NCBI GenBank assembly: GCA_964502465.1
Contig: CAZCWX010000644.1
Coordinates: forward strand, 1 to 13,387
Direction: 5' to 3'
Length of the DNA: 13,387 nt
From: CAZCWX01 sp964502465
Lineage (GTDB): Bacteria; Desulfobacterota; Binatia; Bin18
This document shows, one piece after another, positions 1-7,420 of the stretch. The notes under the pieces are model-generated. The model was not told where the DNA came from. It did not search any database and saw only the letters and a program-made list of their open reading frames with translations. Both the position numbers and the translations under genes were made by a program. Numbering within the stretch: position 1 is the first letter of the stretch; every line of letters begins with the position of its first letter.

Positions 1-1174
1 CGGTCGTGTCCACAAACCACAGCGTGCGGGCCGCCGCCAGGACCAACCGCAACGTATTGGCCCCCCCCACCCGCTCGCGGTTGCGGCAGTGGTCTTAGCC
101 GAATCCGGCAAAAGCATTGCTATCCCGGATGGGGATTTCCACCGCCCAGCGCTCGCGATACTGCGCCAGGATTGTTGCTAAACTCAACGTGAGGTCGGTG
201 GTGAAAACGGCCTCCACCGGGGGCAGCGGCTTGCGCTGGCCGGGCTTTCTGGCGCGAAGCTGCCGCGAACGACGCACCACGACCAGCCGGAGCAGCCGCC
301 CCGGCAGCACGGGATGCCACAGCCCGTCCCACGCTTGGCCGCGCGCCCCCGCTGCGGTGGGATGGGGCTGCCAGCCGGAGCGGTTGCGCGCCCAGGTTTT
401 CGGTGACCCCAGTAATACGCCCTTCTTCGGCGGACACCCCCGGCGCGGGAGAATCGGCGGGGAGGGCCGGGGATAGAGCTTGCCCGTGATGAGCATCCGC
501 GAGACCACGTCGACCGGAGCGGGTAACTGGCGCAGCGTATCCTTGGTCGCATAGCCGCCATCCCCCAGGACCCGCATCCGCCGCGTCGGGAGTTGGACCG
601 CCACACAGTCCACGATCTCCCGAGCTAGCGCACTCCGCGTTTGCTAGGGGACGTTCAACTTCCGCGCCTGCGCTGCTTTGCGATAACGCGACAAGCCGAT
701 AGGCACCCTGCCACTCTGGCTGGGCCAGCCAGGGAGGGGGAGACGTATCTGCCCCCAGACAAAGTTGAGCCCCCGCAACGTGCGCTATGCTTGGCGGGCA
801 GAGCCGGCCCCGTTGCGAGAGTGGCCCACTCCCGCAATCTGCCGGCCCGCCTTTTTCTTGGTCGAGTCCTCCCCGATGCGCACGAGCGGCGCCTCAGCGG
901 GCACCCACTGCGCCGCGCCGCGGATAATGCGCGCCCACCCTTGCCAGCGCGCCTCGGACAACGCCCCGCCCAAAAACCGATAACAACACGAAAAATGCTT
1001 GACCGTCGTGGCCCCCGTGAGCCCCAGATCGGTCGTGACCGTCTGCCGCTCCCCACTAGCCACCGCCCACCCATACGCCAGCAGGGTGAACGTTTGCCAG
1101 GAGGGGGGCGTGAACAGCCCAGCAAATACGCCCCTGACAAACCGCCCAAAGGGTGCCACGATAAAAATGGCCAC
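1..1174 (-). pseudogene. DDE transposase pseudogene (IS4/IS701-like), three nonsense codons, 3' end beyond window
   Basis: Read on the minus strand, one frame encodes a recognisable DDE transposase from GTG 1174 to the window edge, broken by TAG at 785-787, TAG at 644-646 and TAA at 95-97 (codons 130, 177 and 360). No frameshift is needed. The start is supported by GGAGGA (complement of 1181-1186), six bases upstream. Landmarks are GEDSTKKKAGRQ (first acidic residue, about D103), VLGDGGYATKD (second, about D205) and YRERWAVEIPIRD (Y-x2-R-x3-E signature, E346). After the last stop the frame still reads HCRNRERVGGANTLRLVLA, a typical C-terminal stretch, so the stop is inside the gene. All three catalytic acidic positions survive, so inactivation looks recent and due to point substitutions. 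The family assignment rests on motif memory. The element ends cannot be delimited here. Confidence 0.85.
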
Positions 1175-1265
1175 GGGATGTCCTCCAGCACAACCGTTTG
1201 ATGTCGCAATCAACGATCATACTGGAGACGATGTTGCCGTGGCACTCCTACCCAAAAACTGCGAA
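1175..1265. other. Junction region between two transposase remnants
   Basis: This stretch lies upstream of the minus-strand transposase start and before recognisable homology of the plus-strand remnant. It should hold the terminal inverted repeat of the left element and the point where it meets the right one. I could not identify an inverted repeat, because the partner end lies outside the window. The only clear signal is the GGAGGA ribosome binding site (minus strand, 1181-1186) of the left transposase. Confidence 0.4.
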
Positions 1266-1580
1266 ACTAATGGCTATGGCTTGCGCTTCCAAATCGAGTT
1301 TAACTTCCGGGATGCCAACCAGTACTGGGGGCTGGAGGACTTCATGAACGTCACGCCAACCGGGGTCACCAATGCGGCGAACCTGTCGTTGTTCATGGTC
1401 AATGTGGCGTACCGCCTCCGGGCTGACTTGCGTCAGCAGGATCCCGACTACAGCGTCCTGGACTTGAAAGCCGACTGTCGCGGCTACAAATACGTGGCCG
1501 AGACGATAAAAATGCTTCCGGAAAAACCTGAGCCGGGTTTATTAGGCCAGATTCTCCACACGGTAAGGTCACCGGCTTAG
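1266..1580 (+). pseudogene. C-terminal remnant of a second transposase (IS4-like)
   Basis: About 100 codons match the C-terminal part of an IS4-type transposase. YGLRFQIEFNFRDANQYWGL carries the Y-x2-R-x3-E-x6 signature: Y at 1275, R at 1284, E at 1296, and N instead of the usual K at 1317. It is followed by EDFMNVTPTGVTNAANLSLF and ADCRGYKYVAETIKMLPEKP, conserved tail motifs of this group. The N-terminal two-thirds, with the two catalytic aspartates, is absent; upstream in this frame is only antisense of the left transposase. The frame ends at TAG 1578-1580. The next frame then reads GLGRIHASQPSFSFSSLA from about 1574, which looks like the normal C-terminal continuation, so a small indel at about 1565-1578 probably frameshifted it. 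It is unrelated in sequence to the minus-strand remnant. Confidence 0.75.
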
Positions 1581-1621
1581 GCCGTATTCACGCCTCTCAA
1601 CCCTCTTTCAGTTTTTCGTCA

Positions 1622-1650
1622 TTGGCGAAGGTATTGATAGATGCTAAAAC
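1622..1650 (+). promoter_or_regulatory. Candidate sigma70-type promoter for the act-cox operon
   Basis: TTGGCG (1622-1627) and TAAAAC (1645-1650) are separated by exactly 17 bases, with TG at 1642-1643 giving an extended -10. Each hexamer matches consensus at four of six positions. It is the best-spaced pair I see in the 146 bases before actA, and it sits just past the transposase remnant. The assignment is inference only, since host promoter preferences are unknown. Confidence 0.3.
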
Positions 1651-1671
1651 GCTATGTAAGTTTTTTTCAGT

Positions 1672-1692
1672 CTCCCCGTGCTTGTCGGGGAG
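1672..1692 (+). promoter_or_regulatory. Stem-loop in the actA 5' leader
   Basis: CTCCCCG (1672-1678) pairs perfectly with CGGGGAG (1686-1692) around a 7-base loop, forming a GC-rich 7-bp stem that ends 34 bases before the actA start. The T-run (1661-1667) precedes the stem on the + strand, so this is not a rho-independent terminator for + transcription. It could be a 5' mRNA stabiliser or an operator half-site pair, or it could be fortuitous. The right arm runs into a purine stretch (GGGGAGGAG, 1687-1695) too far from any in-frame start to act as a ribosome binding site. Confidence 0.35.
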
Positions 1693-1726
1693 GAGTCTGA
1701 CCGGTATCGTATGGACGGACGAAGCC

Positions 1727-2377
1727 ATGGCTCAGATTTTTCATCCTAGTACAAACACCCTCTCGAGGCTGAGTATCTTTGGGGCAGTGCTTTTTCTTGT
1801 GGTTTTGGGCATGATCGGGGCCGGTATCGTTCGTTCCTCCTATATGACAGAAGTTGGCGTTGCTCGCGAGCAACCGGTGCCCTTTAGTCACAAACGCCAT
1901 GTCAACGGTCTCGGCATTGATTGCCGCTATTGCCATACCTCAGTAGAAGACTCCGCTTTCGCTGGTATTCCCCCTACCCATACCTGCATGAGCTGCCACT
2001 CGCAAATTTGGGTGGACAGTCCCATGCTTGAACCTGTGCGCGAAAGCTATCGGACGAATCGATCACTCGAATGGACCAGGGTGAATGATGTGGCCGACTT
2101 TACCTATTTCAATCATAGCATCCATGTGAAGAAAGGGATCGGCTGTGTGAGCTGTCACGGGCAAGTCGATCAAATGCCGCTGATGTGGCGTGAACACTCC
2201 TTGTATATGGAGTGGTGCCTGGACTGCCACCGTCATCCGGAACGCTATGTCAGACCTCGCCAGGAGGTGTTCAATCTGCATTGGCAGCCTGCAGGGGACC
2301 AGATTGCGCTTGGTCAGCAGTTGGTTGAAGAATACCGTATTCAAAAACTCACGGACTGTTCTACTTGCCATCGATGA
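1727..2377 (+). CDS. actA: ActA, pentahaem cytochrome c subunit of alternative complex III
   Basis: This is a 216-residue membrane-anchored multihaem cytochrome c. One hydrophobic segment (about residues 12-34) anchors it, and the rest should face the periplasm. Five CXXCH haem sites are present: CRYCH (66-70), CMSCH (87-91), CVSCH (140-144), CLDCH (164-168) and CSTCH (211-215). The last sits one residue from the C-terminus. Extra histidines, as in FSHKRH and YFNHSIHVKKG, are likely distal haem ligands. ATG 1727 is chosen because MAQIFHPSTNTLSR matches the usual N-terminus; the frame is also open upstream (TTG 1622), but that adds non-family residues read from insertion-sequence and leader DNA. 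No strong Shine-Dalgarno is visible. The stop overlaps the actB start (ATGA). In ACIII, ActA carries electrons from the ActB clusters towards a cytochrome c acceptor. Role confidence comes from haem count and operon position. Confidence 0.95.
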   Translation: MAQIFHPSTNTLSRLSIFGAVLFLVVLGMIGAGIVRSSYMTEVGVAREQPVPFSHKRHVNGLGIDCRYCHTSVEDSAFAGIPPTHTCMSCHSQIWVDSPMLEPVRESYRTNRSLEWTRVNDVADFTYFNHSIHVKKGIGCVSCHGQVDQMPLMWREHSLYMEWCLDCHRHPERYVRPRQEVFNLHWQPAGDQIALGQQLVEEYRIQKLTDCSTCHR

Positions 2378-5300
2378 AAACAGACAAGCCAGCAAAAGCC
2401 CCACTCAATCTAACCGCGCTGCGCAATCGTCTTGCGACAGCGCAAGGGCCGCAGTATTGGCGTAGCCTCGAAGAGCTTGCTGAGAGCGAAGAATTTCACG
2501 AGTTTCTCTATCGTGAGTTTCCTCAGCACGCCTCGGCCTGGCCGGATCCCGTCAGCCGTCGGCAGTTTTTGCAGCTCATGGGTGCCTCACTCGCCTTTGC
2601 TGGTCTCAGCGCCTGTACGCGGCAGCCCAGTGAGAAGATCGTTCCCTACGTGCGAGCACCTGAGGAAATCATCCCGGGTAAGCCCCTCTTTTTTGCCACC
2701 GCGGTCCTGCTGGGTGGGCTGGCGACCGGTGTATTGGTAGAGAGTCACATGGGACGACCGACCAAAATTGAGGGGAACCCGCAACATCCTGCCAGTCTGG
2801 GAGCCACCGATGCCTTTGCGCAAGCATCGGTGCTGACGCTTTATGACCCGGATCGTTCACAAGTAGTGACCAATCTCGGACAGATCAGCACTTGGGGCGC
2901 CTTTCTGTCGGTACTGCCTACGAGCCTGGCTCTGCAGCGGATTATGAAAGGAGCAGGGCTGCGGATCTTAACGGAAACAGTGACTTCGCCGACGCTGGCG
3001 TATCAGCTTCGGACGTTCCTCAACGAATTTCCAGCGGCCAAATGGCATCAGTATGATCCAGTGGGACGCGATCATGGGCGAACAGGAGCCCGTCTCGCCT
3101 TTGGTGAGTATGTCGAAACGCAGTACCACTTTGAGAAGGCCGAGGTGATTCTCTCCCTTGATGCCGACTTTCTCTTCTCCTTTCCTGGCAGTGTGCGGTA
3201 CACGCGTGAATTCGCGAGCAAAAGACGAGTGCGAGCTGGGCAGACAACGATGAACCGGCTGTATGTGGTTGAAAGTACTCCCTCTGTCACTGGAGCGATG
3301 GCGGATCATCGTTTCCCGCTGCGCTCGACTGAGATCGAACCCTTCGCCTGGGCGATTGCCCAGCGGCTCGGGGCTGTAGAAGGAGAAGGGCAAGCCACGG
3401 ACTCCCCGCGCTCGTACGATCACCGGGTTGCTGCTATCGTGCGTGACCTCCAACAACACCGTGGCTCGAGTCTCGTCGTGGCTGGAGAGGGACAACCTCC
3501 GATTGTGCATGCCTTAGCACACGCCATGAACCATACGTTGGGGAATATTGGGACCACTGTTGTTCATACTGCCCCGGTCGAGGCCCAGCCAGTTGATCAA
3601 ACCGCTTCGCTGCGAGATCTCGTCAAGGATATGGAATCTGGTCAGGTGGAGATCCTGATGATCCTGGGAGGGAATCCGGTCTTTACCGCACCCGCAGATC
3701 TGCAATTTGCCGCACATCTCGTCAAGGTAAAACTGCGGGCTCATCTCAGCCTCTATGATGATGAAACCTCAGCGCTGTGCCATTGGCATATTCCTGCCAC
3801 GCATACCCTCGAATCGTGGAGTGACGCACGGGCCTATGACGGGACCGTGACCATTCTTCAGCCGCTTATTGCTCCCCTCTATGACGGCAGGTCTGCTCAT
3901 GAAGTACTGACGGCTCTGTTGGGGCAGCCCGGTCGCTCGAGTCACGATATCGTGCGTGAGTATTGGAAGAGCCAGCGCCCGACAGCAGATTTCGAGCAAT
4001 TGTGGCCAACAGCCCTGCATGATGGGTTGGTTGTTGGTACAGCGTTGCCGCCGAAATCGGTCACCCTCCGGGAGACGAGGAACTGGCGACGAGAGGCTAA
4101 GGAGCCAGATACGAACCAGTCCCCAGCTTCTAGTCCCCAGTTTCTCGAACTGGTGTTCCGACCTGACCCGACTATTTGGGACGGTTCCTTCGCAAACAAC
4201 GGCTGGCTACAAGAATTACCGAAGCCCCTGACCAAGTTAACCTGGGACAATGCCGCCTTGATCAGTCCAGCGACCGCTGAGCGCTTAGGTCTTGCTAACG
4301 AAGAAGTCGTTGACCTGCTCTCGCACGATCGCTCTATTCGAGCCCCAATCTGGATTGTGCCTGGCCATGCTGAGGACTCAGTGACGGTGTACCTGGGATA
4401 TGGGCGGACTCGCGCTGGACGGGTGGGGAACGGTGCTGGTTTCAACGCGTATGCGTTGCGCACGGCCGCTGCTCCCTGGTATACGAGTGGCCTGGAAATT
4501 CGGAAAACCGGCCTCACTTTCCCACTGGCGTGCACCCAACACCATCACAGCATGGAAGGGCGGCCTCTTGTGCTTGCCAACACGCTGGCAGAGTACCGGG
4601 AGCATCCCCATTTCGTGCACGAGCTGATCCACACGCCGGCTGCAGATTTAACCCTGTATCCGCCGCACAAATACGAAGGGTACGCTTGGGGAATGGCGAT
4701 TGACAGCAACGCCTGTATTGGGTGTGGCGCGTGTGTAACGGCCTGTCAGGCAGAAAATAATATTCCTATTGTCGGGAAGGAGCAGGTCCTTGTAGGTAGA
4801 GAAATGCACTGGATCCGCATCGATCGTTACTATAAAGGTGACCTGGACAATCCTGAAACCTATCACCAGCCACTCCCATGTATGCATTGCGAGAACGCTC
4901 CCTGCGAGGTTGTCTGTCCTGTGGCTGCCACCGTGCATAGTGACGAGGGGTTGAACGATATGGTGTATAACCGCTGTGTCGGGACGCGCTATTGTGCGAA
5001 TAACTGCCCCTACAAAGTGCGACGCTTTAACTTTCTCCAATATGCGGATTACCACACGCCGAGTTTACAGTTGTTAAACAATCCTGATGTAACGGTGCGC
5101 AGTCGTGGCGTCATGGAGAAGTGCACGTATTGTGTGCAGCGTATCAATGCCGTTCGCATCGAGAGTAAAAAAGAGGAGCGGCAGATTCGTGACGGCGAGA
5201 TTATGCCTGCCTGTCAACAAGTGTGTCCGGCGCAGGCGATCGTTTTTGGCAATATTAATGACCCACAGAGCCAGGTGTCGCAGTTGAGGGCTGACCCGCT

Positions 5301-5403
5301 CCATTATGCGTTGCTAGCGGAGTTGAATACCCGCCCTCGCACCACCTACCTGGCGCGATTGCGCAATCCCAATCCTGAGATCGAGGAGATAGAGACGGAG
5401 TAG
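2374..5403 (+). CDS. actB: ActB, fused molybdopterin-oxidoreductase-like / iron-sulfur subunit of alternative complex III
   Basis: This 1009-residue periplasmic subunit begins with a ~60-residue extension, then an internal twin-arginine motif SRRQFLQLMG (61-70) and a lipobox LSAC (lipid Cys81), the extended-Tat arrangement known for this family. The large middle part (about 90-760) resembles molybdopterin oxidoreductases (for example GRPTKIEGNPQHPASLG) but lacks an N-terminal four-Cys cluster; ActB proteins are known to bind no Mo cofactor. The C-terminal ferredoxin-like part has Cys781/784/787/791, Cys836/839/844/848, Cys868/874/878, Cys917/920 and Cys947/951. In CVGTRYCANNC the expected second Cys is Thr871, matching the [3Fe-4S] cluster of ACIII; the rest should form three [4Fe-4S] clusters. 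ATG 2374 overlaps the actA stop (ATGA) with no Shine-Dalgarno, implying translational coupling; TTG 2365 is an inferior alternative. A 14-bp tandem repeat lies at residues ~582-591. Confidence 0.96.
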   Translation: MKTDKPAKAPLNLTALRNRLATAQGPQYWRSLEELAESEEFHEFLYREFPQHASAWPDPVSRRQFLQLMGASLAFAGLSACTRQPSEKIVPYVRAPEEIIPGKPLFFATAVLLGGLATGVLVESHMGRPTKIEGNPQHPASLGATDAFAQASVLTLYDPDRSQVVTNLGQISTWGAFLSVLPTSLALQRIMKGAGLRILTETVTSPTLAYQLRTFLNEFPAAKWHQYDPVGRDHGRTGARLAFGEYVETQYHFEKAEVILSLDADFLFSFPGSVRYTREFASKRRVRAGQTTMNRLYVVESTPSVTGAMADHRFPLRSTEIEPFAWAIAQRLGAVEGEGQATDSPRSYDHRVAAIVRDLQQHRGSSLVVAGEGQPPIVHALAHAMNHTLGNIGTTVVHTAPVEAQPVDQTASLRDLVKDMESGQVEILMILGGNPVFTAPADLQFAAHLVKVKLRAHLSLYDDETSALCHWHIPATHTLESWSDARAYDGTVTILQPLIAPLYDGRSAHEVLTALLGQPGRSSHDIVREYWKSQRPTADFEQLWPTALHDGLVVGTALPPKSVTLRETRNWRREAKEPDTNQSPASSPQFLELVFRPDPTIWDGSFANNGWLQELPKPLTKLTWDNAALISPATAERLGLANEEVVDLLSHDRSIRAPIWIVPGHAEDSVTVYLGYGRTRAGRVGNGAGFNAYALRTAAAPWYTSGLEIRKTGLTFPLACTQHHHSMEGRPLVLANTLAEYREHPHFVHELIHTPAADLTLYPPHKYEGYAWGMAIDSNACIGCGACVTACQAENNIPIVGKEQVLVGREMHWIRIDRYYKGDLDNPETYHQPLPCMHCENAPCEVVCPVAATVHSDEGLNDMVYNRCVGTRYCANNCPYKVRRFNFLQYADYHTPSLQLLNNPDVTVRSRGVMEKCTYCVQRINAVRIESKKEERQIRDGEIMPACQQVCPAQAIVFGNINDPQSQVSQLRADPLHYALLAELNTRPRTTYLARLRNPNPEIEEIETE
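4118..4145 (+). repeat. 14-bp tandem repeat inside actB
   Basis: AGTCCCCAGCTTCT (4118-4131) is followed directly by AGTCCCCAGTTTCT (4132-4145), identical at 13 of 14 positions. The period is not a multiple of three, so the copies are translated in different frames (about QSPAS, then SPQFL). It lies in a polar, probably linker-like stretch of ActB. Confidence 0.8.
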
Positions 5404-5407
5404 CACG

Positions 5408-6835
5408 ATGGCGCAGGAATCCCGAGAGCAAGTCCTAGATCTCACTTCGCCTCCTCCTGTTGTCGAACCGGGACACACCCCACGCTCGGTGAACGAGAAG
5501 ATCAGCTCGATCGTGCTCACCCAACCCACCTCTCGGGGCTGGTTTCTTGGATTTACCATCTCTTTTCTCTTGGTGTTGCTCCTGCTCTACTCGATCACCT
5601 ATTTGTTGGTAGTTGGCACCGGAATTTGGGGGATCAATCACCCGGTGGGGTGGGGATTCGCTATCATCAACTTTGTCTGGTGGATTGGCATTGGTCATGC
5701 GGGGACGTTGATTTCTGCCATTTTGTTATTGCTGCGCCAGGAATGGCGCACCTCGATTAACCGTTTCGCTGAAGCGATGACCCTGTTTGCTGTTGCCTGT
5801 GCGGGGATATTTCCGCTCATTCATATGGGACGGCCGTGGTTCTTCTACTGGATGTTTCCGTACCCAAACACGATGGGCATGTGGCCGCAGTTCCGTAGCC
5901 CTTTGGTGTGGGACGTCTTTGCGGTGTCTACCTATGCAACAGTGTCGTTCCTCTTTTGGTACGTTGGCTTGATTCCCGACCTGGCAACATTGCGTGATCG
6001 GTCTCACAGTCGCGTGGGGCGGGGGATCTACGGCATGCTGGCGATGGGGTGGCGGGGCTCTGCTCGACATTGGCATCGCTATCAAACTGCCTACTTGTTG
6101 CTCGCTGGGCTTGCGGCGCCGCTTGTTGTCTCTGTGCATACCGTTGTCAGTTTTGACTTTGCGGTTGGGATCATCCCTGGGTGGCATGCGACGATCTTTC
6201 CCCCCTATTTTGTCGCGGGCGCAATCTTTGCCGGTTTTGCCATGGTCATGCTCCTCGCCATCCCGCTCCGCAAGATTTATGGCCTGGAAGACTTCATCAC
6301 CATGCACCACCTTGACAATATGGCAAAGGTGCTCCTCGCGACCGGATTGATCGTCGCCTATGGATACATGATGGAGACGTTTATGGCCTGGTATAGCGGC
6401 AATCCCTACGAGGCATATGCGGTGAGTACCAACCGTATGAGCGGCCCGTATGCGCCTTTGTACTGGGGACTGCTGGTCTGCAACGTCGTAACACCCCAGA
6501 TCCTCTGGTCTCGACGAGCCAGGGCAACCATTCCGATCTTATTTACGGTTGCTCTCATCGTCAGTGTGGGTATGTGGCTGGAGCGCTTCGTCATTGTGGT
6601 GATGAGCCTCTCTCGTGATTTTTTGCCTTCGTCATGGGGGATGTATTATCCCACGCTGTGGGACTGGGCGACATTCGTGGGGACCATCGGTCTTTTCCTG
6701 GCGTTACTCTTCTTATTCGTGCGGTTTCTGCCGATGCTTTCTATTTCTGAGATGCAGGAACTGGTGTCAGAGGAAGAACGAGGTGGACACCGCCGGCCGG
6801 CCGCGGAAATGACGCCGTCTCCTGATGTGACGTAG
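5408..6835 (+). CDS. actC: ActC, NrfD-like quinol-oxidising membrane subunit of alternative complex III
   Basis: This is a 475-residue integral membrane protein of the NrfD/PsrC family with ten hydrophobic segments, starting with GWFLGFTISFLLVLLLLYSI and ending with a charged cytoplasmic-type tail. Family hallmarks are NFVWWIGIGHAGTLISAIL in helix 2, HMGRPW (His139-Trp144) and QFRSPLVWDVFAVSTY (Asp169). His139 and Asp169 correspond, from memory of published ACIII structures, to residues at the quinol pocket near the [3Fe-4S] cluster of ActB. The subunit would oxidise menaquinol or ubiquinol and pass electrons to ActB. The start ATG 5408 lies 4 bases after the actB stop; GGAG (5398-5401) overlapping that stop provides the ribosome binding site. 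Length is normal for ActC. ActF is the paralogous second ten-helix subunit. Confidence 0.96.
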   Translation: MAQESREQVLDLTSPPPVVEPGHTPRSVNEKISSIVLTQPTSRGWFLGFTISFLLVLLLLYSITYLLVVGTGIWGINHPVGWGFAIINFVWWIGIGHAGTLISAILLLLRQEWRTSINRFAEAMTLFAVACAGIFPLIHMGRPWFFYWMFPYPNTMGMWPQFRSPLVWDVFAVSTYATVSFLFWYVGLIPDLATLRDRSHSRVGRGIYGMLAMGWRGSARHWHRYQTAYLLLAGLAAPLVVSVHTVVSFDFAVGIIPGWHATIFPPYFVAGAIFAGFAMVMLLAIPLRKIYGLEDFITMHHLDNMAKVLLATGLIVAYGYMMETFMAWYSGNPYEAYAVSTNRMSGPYAPLYWGLLVCNVVTPQILWSRRARATIPILFTVALIVSVGMWLERFVIVVMSLSRDFLPSSWGMYYPTLWDWATFVGTIGLFLALLFLFVRFLPMLSISEMQELVSEEERGGHRRPAAEMTPSPDVT

Positions 6836-6858
6836 TCAGGGACACAAGGATTGCAGCC

Positions 6859-7398
6859 ATGGCTCGCATGTATGGTCTGTATGGGTTAATGGCCGAGTTT
6901 GATACGCCAGAAGAATTACTTGTGGCCGCGCAACGGGCCCGTGATGCTGGATATCGGCGGATGGATGCATATACGCCTTTCCCGATCGAGGGGCTGGCAG
7001 AGGCGATCGGTTTCCGCCGCACCTGGCTGCCGTTGCTCGTCTTGCTTGGCGGTATTGTTGGTTGTGTCAGTGGTTATTTTTTGCAGTACTGGACGTCGGT
7101 TATTGACTATCCCTTGAACATCGGGGGGCGTCCTTTTAATAGTTGGCCGGCGTTTATCGTTGTGACCTTTGAACTGACTATTCTGGTGGCGGCTTTGTCA
7201 GCCGTGTTGGGCATGTTGGCGTTGAATGGGCTACCCATGCCCTATCATCCGGTGTTTAACGTGCCGCGGTTTGCCTTTGCCACACGTGATCGATTTTTTC
7301 TGTGTATTGAGGCTGCTGATGTGCAGTTCGATCGCGAGGAGACGAGACGGTTTCTTGAGCGATCGCAACCGCGCCAGGTGTCGGAAGTTGAGTACTAG
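6859..7398 (+). CDS. actD: ActD, DUF3341 membrane subunit of alternative complex III
   Basis: This 179-residue protein has the DUF3341 layout. A soluble N-terminal part (YGLMAEFDTPEELLVAAQRA, then AGYRRMDAYTPFPIEGL) is followed by two transmembrane helices (about 57-77 and 97-121) and a short conserved tail including NGLPMPYHPVFNVPRFAFAT and DRFFLCIEA. It has no cofactor motif. In solved ACIII structures ActD is a structural subunit packed beside the membrane core. AAGGA (6846-6850) lies eight bases before ATG 6859, and the gene sits 23 bases after actC. Size and motifs are typical. Confidence 0.94.
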   Translation: MARMYGLYGLMAEFDTPEELLVAAQRARDAGYRRMDAYTPFPIEGLAEAIGFRRTWLPLLVLLGGIVGCVSGYFLQYWTSVIDYPLNIGGRPFNSWPAFIVVTFELTILVAALSAVLGMLALNGLPMPYHPVFNVPRFAFATRDRFFLCIEAADVQFDREETRRFLERSQPRQVSEVEY

Positions 7399-7420
7399 CA
7401 CAATCGTTGAGCGATTTCCC

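Noticed and set aside
95..787. Stop-codon recoding (TAG/TAA read as an amino acid) to explain the three in-frame stops in the transposase
   Set aside because: actB and actC in the same window end with TAG at normal family positions, so TAG acts as a stop here. A decaying transposase is the simpler explanation.
117..1209. Several long open frames on both strands within the transposase region (e.g. + strand 117-476 and 641-1201, minus strand 655-1209)
   Set aside because: They are shadows of the GC-rich transposase frame, with Arg/Pro-rich, low-information translations and no recognisable motifs.
1661..1692. Rho-independent terminator before actA
   Set aside because: On the + strand the T-run precedes rather than follows the stem. 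On the minus strand the stem is followed by A residues, not T.
1622..1726. N-terminal extension of ActA from TTG 1622
   Set aside because: The extra residues come from IS and leader sequence, lack family similarity and would place 35 residues before the normal MAQIFHPSTNT start.
1711..1749. A 12-codon leader ORF overlapping the actA start
   Set aside because: The purine tract upstream is 15 bases away, too far for a good ribosome binding site, and the peptide has no attenuation-like codon pattern.
2640..4650. ActB as an active molybdenum enzyme
   Set aside because: The N-terminal cluster cysteines of catalytic family members are missing, and the operon context identifies it as ActB, a family known to lack the Mo cofactor.
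7226..7420. Longer ActE start upstream, overlapping actD
   Set aside because: It would put about 65 unrelated residues before a clear signal peptide and overlap the conserved actD coding sequence in another frame.
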